A stretch of 64,000 bases of DNA, from assembly GCA_040390025.1 (NCBI GenBank), contig JAZJZD010000001.1, forward strand, positions 1 to 64,000. The letters are read 5' to 3'. Positions 9,612 to 17,758 of the stretch are shown piece by piece. The stretch is from JAVHYG01 sp040390025. GTDB lineage: Bacteria; Pseudomonadota; Gammaproteobacteria; Diplorickettsiales; Diplorickettsiaceae. A program made the position numbers and the translations under genes. Under the pieces are notes generated by a model. It had not been told where the DNA came from, did no database searches, and worked only from the letters and a program-made list of their open reading frames with translations. Positions within the stretch are counted from its first letter, which is position 1; every line of letters starts with the position of its first letter.

Positions 9612-10693
9612 TTATTCTGCATCTCACTTAACTTAAATAAAGCAGTGGCTTCAATGCGTTGCTCATCGAGATCCGGGGGTAACTGTGCATAATGATAGTT
9701 AAATATATCGGTAACAGGAGGCTGAGGTAAGGAGAAATACTCATCAACTGCGGTTTCTATAGATGTATCGCATTCTTCAGTTAGTTTTTTTTCCTCCGCT
9801 TTCGATAAAAATTTTTGGTTGAGCAAATAGTTACGTAAACGTAGTAAAGGCTCTTCTTTCCAGGCCTGCAATAGTTCATTTTTATTGCGGTAACGCGTTG
9901 CATCATCAGCAGTGGTATGATCGCTCAAACGGTACGTTAATGCTTCAATGACGCTAGGCCCCTTTCCTTCGCGTGCTTTTACAATTGCTTTTTCTACAAT
10001 AAATTTTACGGCAATGACATCGTTGCCATCGACTTGCTCTCCTGAGATGCCGGCGGCAACGGCTTTTTGCGCTAATGTTTGTGCATGCGATTGATTTTTA
10101 CGAGGGATAGAAATGGCCCATTGATTATTATCAATGACGAATACAACAGGTAATTGCCAAGCGCCGGCAATGTTTAACGCTTCATAAAAATCACCCTCCG
10201 AGGTAGCGCCATCGCCACAGGTAGTAATAACTACTCGCTCTTGTTTACGCAGTTTAAAAGCTGTAGCAACGCCAGCTGCGTGCAAAAGTTGTGTTGCAAT
10301 GGGAACACAAATGGGAAAATCGTTTGGACATTCGCTAAAATGATTACCCCATTCATTACCTTTCCAAAACGTGAGAATTTCACTCATTTTTACGCCGCGC
10401 ATTAATTGTGCACCGTAATCGCGATAGAAAGGACATAAAACATCTTCTTTTTCCATGCTTGCACCGATACCTACTGAGATGGCTTCTTGGCCAAGAGTCG
10501 ACGCGTAGGTGTTAAGTCTTCCCGTTCTTTGTAAGTTAACCGCTTTATTATCAAAAAGCCGCGTTAGTAGCATGTGTTTATAAAGGAACAATAAGTTTTC
10601 TTTGGTAGCAAATGAAGGCAAATTTTGTGTGGGTTTACCTTCTGTATCTAAAAATTGGGAGAACTGGATAGAAAACTTTGCGACCTCACTCAT
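9608..10693 (-). CDS. pdhA: 2-oxoacid dehydrogenase E1 component, alpha subunit
   Basis: Thiamine-diphosphate-binding half of E1. The TPP motif runs from TCGDGATSEGDFYEALN to VFVIDNNQWAIS in the middle of the 361-residue protein. The loop YRLSDHTTADDATRYR matches the active-site phosphorylation-loop region of pyruvate and branched-chain E1 alpha subunits. It starts 9 bases after leucine dehydrogenase and overlaps E1 beta by 4 bases. No E3 (lipoamide dehydrogenase) gene is present in the window, so E3 must be shared from elsewhere. Pyruvate and branched-chain oxoacids are both possible substrates. Confidence 0.93.
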   Translation of the reverse strand: MSEVAKFSIQFSQFLDTEGKPTQNLPSFATKENLLFLYKHMLLTRLFDNKAVNLQRTGRLNTYASTLGQEAISVGIGASMEKEDVLCPFYRDYGAQLMRGVKMSEILTFWKGNEWGNHFSECPNDFPICVPIATQLLHAAGVATAFKLRKQERVVITTCGDGATSEGDFYEALNIAGAWQLPVVFVIDNNQWAISIPRKNQSHAQTLAQKAVAAGISGEQVDGNDVIAVKFIVEKAIVKAREGKGPSVIEALTYRLSDHTTADDATRYRNKNELLQAWKEEPLLRLRNYLLNQKFLSKAEEKKLTEECDTSIETAVDEYFSLPQPPVTDIFNYHYAQLPPDLDEQRIEATALFKLSEMQNK

Positions 10694-10702
10694 ATTTACC
10701 CT

Positions 10703-11770
10703 TTAAATGACGGTATATTTGTTTTTAGCTTGCAATGTTGATGTTAACTGTGTTTTAGCCATATTATCGGCAATTTCATGAGGAGGTTTATTTTTATCTT
10801 TTGCATTTTTAAATATCTGTAATAAGGTATCGTAGATTGTTTGTATTTTTTGTTCTACAAATCTTTTATTGAAATTGCGATATTCCGCATAGGCATAGAT
10901 CAAACCGCCAGCGTTAATAACATAGTCAGGTGCATATAAAATTCCTTTTGTTTGTAATAATTTGGCGTGGCGCGGCTCTGCTAATTGGTTATTTGCTGCT
11001 CCTGCAACAATCGCTGCTTTTAATTGCGGAATTGACTCATCATTTAAAATAGCACCTAAAGCACAAGGCGAAAAAATATCACATTCTAGTGAATAAATAT
11101 CTTCAGATTTAATGATGGTCGCACCATATTTTTTCGCATGGTTTTCTACTAAGTCTTGATTACGATCACAAACGCTTAGACGAGCATGTTCTTTGTGTAA
11201 CATAGCCGCTAAGCTAGTGCCAACCTGTCCTAAGCCTTGAATAGCAATATGTAAACCTTCTAAACTATCACGACCAAATTTAAAATTTACGGCAGCTTTA
11301 ATGCCATGTAGTACCCCTAATGCAGTATAAGGTGCAGGGTTACCTTGTTTAGACGTCGTTACAACATAAGATGTTTCTAAGGCAATGTTATCCATATCTC
11401 TTGTAGTGACACCGCTATCCATGGCAATAATGTAACGACCATTAAGATCATTAACGAAACGCCCTAACGTTTGGAAATAATTATTTCGAGCTTCAAGTGG
11501 CGTGGGACGCATTAACACGGTTTTCCCGCCACCTAAAGGCAGATTTGCTAATGCTGCTTTATAACTCATACCTTGTGCTAAACGTAAAGCATCGTGAATA
11601 GCGAGGTCTATCGATGGATATTCCATAAAACGACATCCGCCTAACGCAGGACCTAGTCGAGTAGAATGAAGTGCGATAACAGCATAAAGTCGGGTTGCTT
11701 GATCTATTTTAAAATAGAGTTCGCCAAACCCTAAACTTTTTGCATAATTTAGAAGTTCATTGCTTAACAT
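10703..11770 (-). CDS. ldh: leucine dehydrogenase (Glu/Leu/Phe/Val dehydrogenase family)
   Basis: NAD-dependent oxidative deamination of branched-chain amino acids to their 2-oxoacids. The catalytic region reads MSYKAALANLPLGGGKTVL, with Lys71 and Lys83 as the conserved lysines. The Rossmann motif IQGLGQVGTSLA lies near residue 180. At 355 residues it matches the leucine dehydrogenase subgroup rather than glutamate dehydrogenase (about 450). It heads the operon and its product could feed the oxoacid dehydrogenase encoded directly downstream. A repeat element (11802-11926) lies just upstream in the promoter region. Confidence 0.92.
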   Translation of the reverse strand: MLSNELLNYAKSLGFGELYFKIDQATRLYAVIALHSTRLGPALGGCRFMEYPSIDLAIHDALRLAQGMSYKAALANLPLGGGKTVLMRPTPLEARNNYFQTLGRFVNDLNGRYIIAMDSGVTTRDMDNIALETSYVVTTSKQGNPAPYTALGVLHGIKAAVNFKFGRDSLEGLHIAIQGLGQVGTSLAAMLHKEHARLSVCDRNQDLVENHAKKYGATIIKSEDIYSLECDIFSPCALGAILNDESIPQLKAAIVAGAANNQLAEPRHAKLLQTKGILYAPDYVINAGGLIYAYAEYRNFNKRFVEQKIQTIYDTLLQIFKNAKDKNKPPHEIADNMAKTQLTSTLQAKNKYTVI

Positions 11771-11801
11771 AGGTATTTAGATCCTGATTCCTTACTGGAC
11801 T

Positions 11802-11926
11802 TATACTCTTCGCACTTGAATTTTCAACTGCGTTGCTACTCGGTTCGCAATCCTCATGTATGCCGTATACACTCCGGTTGCTCATCTTCGCGGCGCCTTG
11901 CCGAAAACCCAATTGCTGTGAGTATA
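11802..11926. repeat. 125-bp palindrome-ended intergenic repeat
   Basis: Both ends carry TATACTC in inverted orientation (11802-11808, and GAGTATA at 11920-11926), followed inward by GCA, TTG and TTTTC matches, so the ends form imperfect terminal inverted repeats. The left end resembles the TATACCCATTGCAC-type terminus of the elements at 13262, 17573, 21566 and 40971. The interior is richer in G and C than its surroundings. It has no coding capacity and sits between leucine dehydrogenase and cca. Confidence 0.55.
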
Positions 11927-11986
11927 TATTCTATCCTATCAATGACTGCACATTCTAAGAGAGTCTGTGCAAGCATGCAATGATTA

Positions 11987-13189
11987 TTAACTAGAAGAGA
12001 TAAGTTGGTATATCGCCATACTACGTTGTTTACGCAATTCTTTTCCTAGTGCTTCACCCTTTAGTTCTTGCTTTGTTAAAGCGGAAGAAGCCGAGATAGC
12101 TTGCGCGGTCGAAAGTGCAGATAATATTCTTTCTCTTTGCGGATATGGCTTTGCTTCCAATCCAGAGAAGGCATGAAAATCAGCTTCGCAAGCCAGCAAA
12201 AATTGCTTAAAACGATCGAGGCGGCGAAAGGCATCGGTTTTTTCTAATAAACTGAGTAATGTATCGGCGTCAAGTTCTAAAGCCCGGTGACAAAGCAAGT
12301 GATAACGCGCTGTTATTAGTGCCAAATCGGTATAAGCACTTGGGATACGGTATTTTTTGCATAAATGTTTAATATTAAGAATTCCTGTTTCATTTGTTTG
12401 TTCTTTATTTAAGATTCCTTTGCCTAAAGAACAGAGTAATGCTGCGAATCGTACTTGCGGATCATTTGTCAAACTAGTTGCTTGCTTTAATACCGTTAAA
12501 TTATAGGGTTCATATTTATTTTTGTTATCAGATAGATTAGATTCAACGTAAAGTTCTTGTAGAGTAGGAAATAAAATGGCTAATGCGCCACATAAGTATA
12601 AGGTTTTAATAAACGCTTGTGGCTCAGGTTCTGTTAATGCTAGGGAAAATTCCTGCCATACACGTTCTGGGACTAAAGAAGCGACTTCTCCCGATTGGAC
12701 CATTGTTTTCATTAACTCCATGGTTTCTGAGGCTATATGAAACTTTAAGGGTGCAAATCGAGCCATAAAGCGTGCTACACGCAAAATTCGCACCGGATCT
12801 TCAATAAATGCGGGTGAAACATGGCGTAAAACTCGATGGATAATATCGTCTTGTCCATGGTAGGGATCGATGATTTCACCTTCACTGGTTTGAGCAATGG
12901 CATTAATTGTTAAATCTCGGCGCTGCAAATCTGCTTCTAGCGTGACATCAGGAGCTGCATAACAAGAGAAACCAGTGTAGCCGGGTCCAATTTTACGTTC
13001 TGTACGTGCTAACGCATATTCTTCATGGGTATCGGGATGCAAAAAAACTGGAAAATCTTTTCCTACTAATCGGAATCCTTGTTTTATCATTTGTGCAGGC
13101 GTTGCACCGACTACCACGTAATCCCGTTCTTTAACCGGATATCCTAATAATTGATCGCGTACAGCACCGCCAACTAAATAAGTGTTCAA
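11987..13189 (-). CDS. cca: CCA-adding tRNA nucleotidyltransferase
   Basis: Adds or repairs the 3' CCA of tRNAs. With a TTG start at 13189, preceded by AAGGG, the protein begins [16 protein letters not shown] exactly where E. coli Cca begins and is 400 residues long (E. coli 412). The nucleotidyltransferase core is intact: GGAVRD, a KERDY site (Glu in place of the first Asp of the usual DxD) and [10 protein letters not shown]. The in-frame ATG at 13324 is rejected, because the added 45 residues run through a palindromic repeat and the 3' end of the next gene. The C-terminal HD domain is degenerate: LLCSLGKG replaces the LCHDLGKG of E. coli, so the phosphohydrolase activities are probably lost. 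Confidence 0.93.
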   Translation of the reverse strand: MNTYLVGGAVRDQLLGYPVKERDYVVVGATPAQMIKQGFRLVGKDFPVFLHPDTHEEYALARTERKIGPGYTGFSCYAAPDVTLEADLQRRDLTINAIAQTSEGEIIDPYHGQDDIIHRVLRHVSPAFIEDPVRILRVARFMARFAPLKFHIASETMELMKTMVQSGEVASLVPERVWQEFSLALTEPEPQAFIKTLYLCGALAILFPTLQELYVESNLSDNKNKYEPYNLTVLKQATSLTNDPQVRFAALLCSLGKGILNKEQTNETGILNIKHLCKKYRIPSAYTDLALITARYHLLCHRALELDADTLLSLLEKTDAFRRLDRFKQFLLACEADFHAFSGLEAKPYPQRERILSALSTAQAISASSALTKQELKGEALGKELRKQRSMAIYQLISSS

Positions 13190-13261
13190 AAACTTACCCT
13201 TATAAATAAACGTATATTCAGGAAGCAAAGTAACAAAATAAACTAAGGTGTCAAGCGCGTA

Positions 13262-13314
13262 TATACCCATTGCACCTGAAGTAGCTATTCGTAACTTCAA
13301 GTGCAATGAGTATA
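13262..13314. repeat. 53-bp palindromic element at the 733-residue gene/cca junction
   Basis: Two 21-bp arms (13262-13282 and 13294-13314) are inverted copies with two mismatches, separated by an 11-base loop. Each arm begins TATAC(C/T)CATTGCAC. The element supplies the stop codon and the last residues of the upstream 733-residue gene. It may act as a hairpin terminator or be a minimal non-autonomous repeat. It is related to the ends of the larger copies at 17573-17740 and 21374-21566. Confidence 0.7.
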
Positions 13315-15498
13315 GATTTGGCATCGTTCATTTTCTATCAAAGTTGAAACGTGCGTAGTAGATTGACTTCTGAAAAATTTAGTTACAGACGTCGGCGCGT
13401 TGAAGTTATCTTTCCTAAAATCTAATTGCGCACTATTTTTTTTTTCACATGCGGTTACAGCTTGTTTTACATAAACTGAATTTGTTTCTGTTACGTCTAA
13501 AAAGGCATTTAAATAATGTAATTTCTTTCTTTTGTGTTCTAAATTTTGTAGTTTACTGTCTAAATTCTCAGCAAAAAAAAGACGATTTTTTTGTCTGGCA
13601 TTTAAGTGATAAGTAATAAGGTTGGCGATAGCATTTATTAATGCTAGGGGAAGCGTGAGGATGATAACTGGTAATGCCGCAGATTTAAGTAGTATTCTAA
13701 CACCTAAGCTACTTTCTACCGCTATTTTCTGTCCTAACCCATAGCCATAAAAACCGCCTGCAAAAAAAGAAATGGACCGGCTTAATATTTTTTTTATTTT
13801 AGTAAAAAAAGGAATTTTTTCCCGTTGCGATTTATCTTGATCATTAAATTTATAAATATCATTTTTAATAATATCCTTAAATAACAAGTATAACGGTTTA
13901 TTTACTGAGGCTCCATTTTTTTTAAAAAGAAAAGTAACATTTTCTTCTAATAGGCGGATTTCTTCCTTTAAACATTCAAATTTTTCCCATTTTTTCAGTT
14001 GAATTTTTTGTTTTTCACCTTTTTTATTAATGAAATTGTATTTACAAGGGGAATTTAATAAATGAAAAACTTTATTTTCATAGTGTTCTTCCCTCGAGCA
14101 GTATTTTTTGAGATGACGTGTTAGGAAAAAAGTGGCTGGAACCAAAATTAAAATTCCAACACCTAGTGGCGAGGAGATAATGCTTGCTAAAGCTACTGCT
14201 TCTACCGCGCTGAAAAAAAAAGAAAGTGCCCACGATACTATATATCCGTAAAGCACTATGTTAGTAAAATTAATTACGAGTGAAGATATAAACTGACTTT
14301 TTGGATAAACCCTAATTAAATGTTGGTAAATAGAAGATTGTTGTAACTGAATTTTATTTAAAATTTGGAGTGCGGAAGTTTTCTGCGATAAAAAGAGTTT
14401 TTCATATAGACGGGTAATGTCAACTTTTGAATTAGCTATCTGTTTTTTAATTACAGAAAATTCATTTTTACACAATTCATTGTTAAATACATCTTGTTTA
14501 ATATGTTGGATTAAAGTCTCTTCTTCTTTTGAGCTTAGTAAATTAGGGAAATTAAGAGAGCTTGCCGTCTTTAACGAGAAAAAAAACTGTAGGGCAAAAT
14601 AGCCAAGTGCTGATCCTGCGATCAATAAAATAATTAAAGGAAAACTGTTAAGCGATAGCGAAAAAAAAATTAATAAAAAATTTATCCATTTCAGTAGGTT
14701 TGCATGGGAACTAAGCGTATTCCAAATAAGCCTAAAAAACTGAAATATAATATTTTTTTTTGTAGATTGACCTGTTTTTTCCCAGAAAGTAGGAGATGCT
14801 AAACTAATTTTTATAGATTCGGATTCTCTTGAATAGAGCACGATTAATAGTTTAGTTTCAGTAACAGATTTTTTTAGTTTATTGAATTTTTTTAGTTTTT
14901 GTTTAAGGGATTGTGAATCTGCATAATGTACTAGCTTTTTAAATTTATTTAGCGTTGCTTTATGGCTTAAATGATAAAGAGCTATCGGTTTTTTAGTTTT
15001 TTTATCTGATTCGATTGCAAAATGTGCTAACGTTGCTAGCTCAGAAAGATAGTTTTTTCTTTTTTGTATATTTGTTTTAGAAAGAGAGCCGACAGCTAAT
15101 TCGGCGCCTATGATAACATCGATAGAGTTAGATAATTCTTGTTCCGCACTACAACAGCATTTTTTGTAAATTTTTATAAAATCTGTATTTTTGTCATCGA
15201 TACACCAAGGATTTTTTTTATCTTTAGAGTAGAATAATAAAGATTCATTGAACCTTTCTATTAAATAGCGTTTTTTCTCGTCAGTATTATTCGAATCGTT
15301 AAAATGAAAACGAGAAATTTGGTATTCCCAACTATTACGTTTATTTTTTTGGTACTCTTCAGAAAAATTCTTAAAAAAATCTATAATCCAAGGAAGTACA
15401 GCTGTACGTTCTAATGGATCATTAGACGCCTCATTTGATAAGTAAGGTATTTTTTTAATACTATTCCAAACAGCTACAAAACTTTTAGGATAAATCAC
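13297..15498 (-). CDS. 733-residue membrane protein of unknown function
   Basis: Not recognised. The N-terminal 260 residues are soluble, Lys/Asn/Ser-rich and include a run of three Cys at 114-116. Three hydrophobic hairpins follow, each two likely helices: 269-308, 405-460 and 573-632. Between them lie charged, coiled-coil-prone stretches (320-400, 500-530 and 640-665). No signal peptide or enzyme motif is seen. Lys/Asn richness and the size suit a host-directed (effector-like) membrane protein of an intracellular bacterium, but that is a guess. The last residues (IYTHCT) and the stop are encoded by a palindromic repeat, so the original C-terminus may have been replaced. The SPFH gene lies 172 bases upstream. 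Confidence 0.7.
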   Translation of the reverse strand: MIYPKSFVAVWNSIKKIPYLSNEASNDPLERTAVLPWIIDFFKNFSEEYQKNKRNSWEYQISRFHFNDSNNTDEKKRYLIERFNESLLFYSKDKKNPWCIDDKNTDFIKIYKKCCCSAEQELSNSIDVIIGAELAVGSLSKTNIQKRKNYLSELATLAHFAIESDKKTKKPIALYHLSHKATLNKFKKLVHYADSQSLKQKLKKFNKLKKSVTETKLLIVLYSRESESIKISLASPTFWEKTGQSTKKNIIFQFFRLIWNTLSSHANLLKWINFLLIFFSLSLNSFPLIILLIAGSALGYFALQFFFSLKTASSLNFPNLLSSKEEETLIQHIKQDVFNNELCKNEFSVIKKQIANSKVDITRLYEKLFLSQKTSALQILNKIQLQQSSIYQHLIRVYPKSQFISSLVINFTNIVLYGYIVSWALSFFFSAVEAVALASIISSPLGVGILILVPATFFLTRHLKKYCSREEHYENKVFHLLNSPCKYNFINKKGEKQKIQLKKWEKFECLKEEIRLLEENVTFLFKKNGASVNKPLYLLFKDIIKNDIYKFNDQDKSQREKIPFFTKIKKILSRSISFFAGGFYGYGLGQKIAVESSLGVRILLKSAALPVIILTLPLALINAIANLITYHLNARQKNRLFFAENLDSKLQNLEHKRKKLHYLNAFLDVTETNSVYVKQAVTACEKKNSAQLDFRKDNFNAPTSVTKFFRSQSTTHVSTLIENERCQIYTHCT

Positions 15499-15670
15499 TT
15501 ATCAAGCTTTTTTATTGTTATTATCATTTAAAATAGAACATTACTATTCTATCTTAAGTTAATACAATAAACTAAAATAGGTAATATAACCTAAACTACT
15601 AAGCTTTTTTAGATAATCTAAATCTACCTTGGATGAATAGTTAGATGGAAAGTCTCATCTTTGTAATTTT

Positions 15671-17440
15671 TTATATACTATTTGAGAAAGGATGATCCGC
15701 ATTTGGGCGTGGTGAGGAAGGTAATGGTAAATTAAACATTCCTGCGCTAGAGATTAAACCTAATAATGAGTTATTAGCTTTCGGGTCTAAAGAGATAACC
15801 TTATCAGTGTGCTTCAGAGCATTAGTTCTTAGTTTTGTTAATTCTAAGTCCAACATTACTGGATTTTTAGAAAAGACTATTGCGTTTAATTTTAAACGTT
15901 CTGTCTCGGCTTCTGCGGCAGTAATTTTTATTTTCTTTTCAATTTGCGCGACTTCTTCTTGGTTTTTTGCTGCGATTAATTTAGTGCCGGCTTCTTGGTT
16001 AGCTTTAATTTCTGCTACTACTGAGTCAGTGCGTGCTTTTTGTTCAAAGATATGGCGCTCCATTTCAACAATGGCTAATTTAGCATTTGCTTCTGCAACA
16101 CGGTAAGATTGTTCAGAAATCTTTTTTTCTACTTCTTTATCTAGAATTTTGATTTCTTCTATATTTAATCTTACAAGCTCTATACCATATTCTTTAAGAT
16201 GGGTTGTTAATTCGGCTTTTACAAAATCTTGCCAGACACTAATAAATACTTGATTATAATCTGGAGGAGGGGAGGATGTGCTTAAATCGCTTGTTCTAGA
16301 AGAATTAGTTTGTAAGTCATCTGAACTTTGTATTCCTTGCAAAGAAGTTTTTTGACCGGCAACCGCCATGTCAACATGCGTTACATATTCAATATGTTTG
16401 TCTATTTCTGTGGGTTCTAGGTTTTGCAAAGCCAATACGGGATTGAAAATACGATATGCGACAAATAATCGAACACCTACTTTTACGGAATCTTTTGTAT
16501 AATATTCAAATTGTGCAAATCTGGATGTACTTGGATAATGTCTATTGATTAAATTCGTGGATAAAAAGGTAGAAAACTTAATATTGGCATCATCAACAAT
16601 GAGTTCTCTTGAGGTTTCTTTTTTTTCATTATTTTCAGGAAAAATTTGCTGCTTACCATTTTGATAATACACGGCAACGGTATTAGCGGTTGGCATTAAC
16701 CGTAGCAAGGAACCACACTGAATGACAGAATCGGCACTGTTATGAAATAATTGCCTGGAGTCCCCTACTACTTTTTTAATTAATGTAAAATTATTTGACC
16801 GTATAAAATATATTCCCGTTTTTAATAAGTGGGAGTTATTGTCAACTAAAACGGCTGCTATTTTTACACTTGGAACTTGTATGCGATAGAGATTCTCATG
16901 TTGAATAAAGTTCAAAGATTTTGTTACCTTCCCTGCGTAAGAAAAATTATTGGTTTTTATTACATGGGTTCCTTCATCGAGAAAAACAGGTTTTCCATCG
17001 ATAACGGCCTTCGCATATTCTCCTTGACTCACGCTAATGAGGTGCTTATCACCATAGCCGATATAGCCGCGCTCATTAATATCCGAGATTTTATAAATAC
17101 CTATTGTAGAAGAATTATCGCGAAATATCCGAAACCAAGTCCATGGTTTCCATAGCGACCAAACTTTTTTTCTACGCTGATATTTTCCTGAATAGCCGGC
17201 TAATTCAGGCTTACCGTTTCTTTGTACTAAACGTACTTGATCCAATGCTAAAATACGGTATTTGAAGAGTGAAATACCAAAAAAATTAATAGTTTTTAAA
17301 ATAGAAGAGCGCTGTCTTTCAGAATTAGCTTCTTGGTTAAATTTTTGAATAATTTCTGGGAGATTTTCAGAACTGATAAAACCAATTGATGATTTTCGTA
17401 CAGTTTGATCCGTTTCATTAAAATTAACGTCGTTTTCCAT
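15671..17440 (-). CDS. SPFH/Band-7 domain protein with vault-like N-terminal repeats
   Basis: 589 residues. The N-terminal half holds several similar beta units with the pattern 'hydrophobic strand, NGK/DGKP, strand, GxY/GTH, strand, NNF': about 62-88, 133-180, 184-236 and 246-270. The clearest are GEYAKAVIDGKPVFLDEGTH and the one centred on TGIYFIRSNNF. An SPFH-like region follows (about 310-430), with a low-complexity Ser/Asp insert at 372-392, then a long Ala/Glu/Lys coiled coil (430-525) and a Pro-rich tail. There is no signal peptide. The order repeats, SPFH shoulder, cap helix is that of major vault protein, though a stomatin/flotillin-like role is equally possible. Function unknown. 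Confidence 0.75.
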   Translation of the reverse strand: MENDVNFNETDQTVRKSSIGFISSENLPEIIQKFNQEANSERQRSSILKTINFFGISLFKYRILALDQVRLVQRNGKPELAGYSGKYQRRKKVWSLWKPWTWFRIFRDNSSTIGIYKISDINERGYIGYGDKHLISVSQGEYAKAVIDGKPVFLDEGTHVIKTNNFSYAGKVTKSLNFIQHENLYRIQVPSVKIAAVLVDNNSHLLKTGIYFIRSNNFTLIKKVVGDSRQLFHNSADSVIQCGSLLRLMPTANTVAVYYQNGKQQIFPENNEKKETSRELIVDDANIKFSTFLSTNLINRHYPSTSRFAQFEYYTKDSVKVGVRLFVAYRIFNPVLALQNLEPTEIDKHIEYVTHVDMAVAGQKTSLQGIQSSDDLQTNSSRTSDLSTSSPPPDYNQVFISVWQDFVKAELTTHLKEYGIELVRLNIEEIKILDKEVEKKISEQSYRVAEANAKLAIVEMERHIFEQKARTDSVVAEIKANQEAGTKLIAAKNQEEVAQIEKKIKITAAEAETERLKLNAIVFSKNPVMLDLELTKLRTNALKHTDKVISLDPKANNSLLGLISSAGMFNLPLPSSPRPNADHPFSNSI

Positions 17441-17538
17441 AACAACCTTCTCTTTTTAATTTAATCTTTAATCAGATTATTATTAAATTTTTATAAGATC
17501 AAGTTTTTTTATTAATATATAAAATATATTATTCGTAG

Positions 17539-17557
17539 TTGAGAAGCGTATTCTCAA
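17539..17557. terminator. small hairpin in the intergenic region upstream of the SPFH gene
   Basis: TTGAGAA (17539-17545) and TTCTCAA (17551-17557) form a perfect 7-bp stem with a 5-base loop. It lies in the 318-base gap between the glycosidase-like gene and the SPFH gene, next to the large repeat at 17573-17740. It could help terminate the leftward transcript, but no strong T tract follows on either strand. Confidence 0.3.
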
Positions 17558-17572
17558 TACAGGCGGGGTGTA

Positions 17573-17740
17573 TATACCATTGCATTTCCAATTCCTTCAT
17601 CTCGATGGAGGTTTTCAAGAGGAGAACCAAGATTCTGCTCTTGAATAACGGTACACAAGCTTTGCTTGGGACCGTTATGTTATTGGAATACCGCTCGTCC
17701 TTAACTTAAAAAGCTCATATCTTCGAGTACGAGCGGTATA
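17573..17740 (-). repeat. compound palindromic repeat, copy A
   Basis: Read on the minus strand it has the same order as copy B at 21374: a stem of ATACCGCTCGT/ACGAGCGGTAT (arms 17729-17739 and 17688-17698), a second imperfect stem around AACGGTCC...ACCGTT, a third stem TTCAAGAGCAGAA/TTCTCCTCTTGAA (near 17614-17645), then a CTCCATCGAGATGAAGG block and an end ATGCAATGGTATA. No coding potential. It fills most of the 318-base gap between the glycosidase-like gene and the SPFH gene. Confidence 0.75.
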
Positions 17741-17758
17741 GTTTTTTTACATTTTTTT

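Noticed and set aside
13190..13324. N-terminal extension of cca to an ATG at 13324
   Set aside because: The added residues read through a palindromic repeat and overlap the neighbouring gene; the TTG at 13189 matches the family start and has AAGGG upstream.
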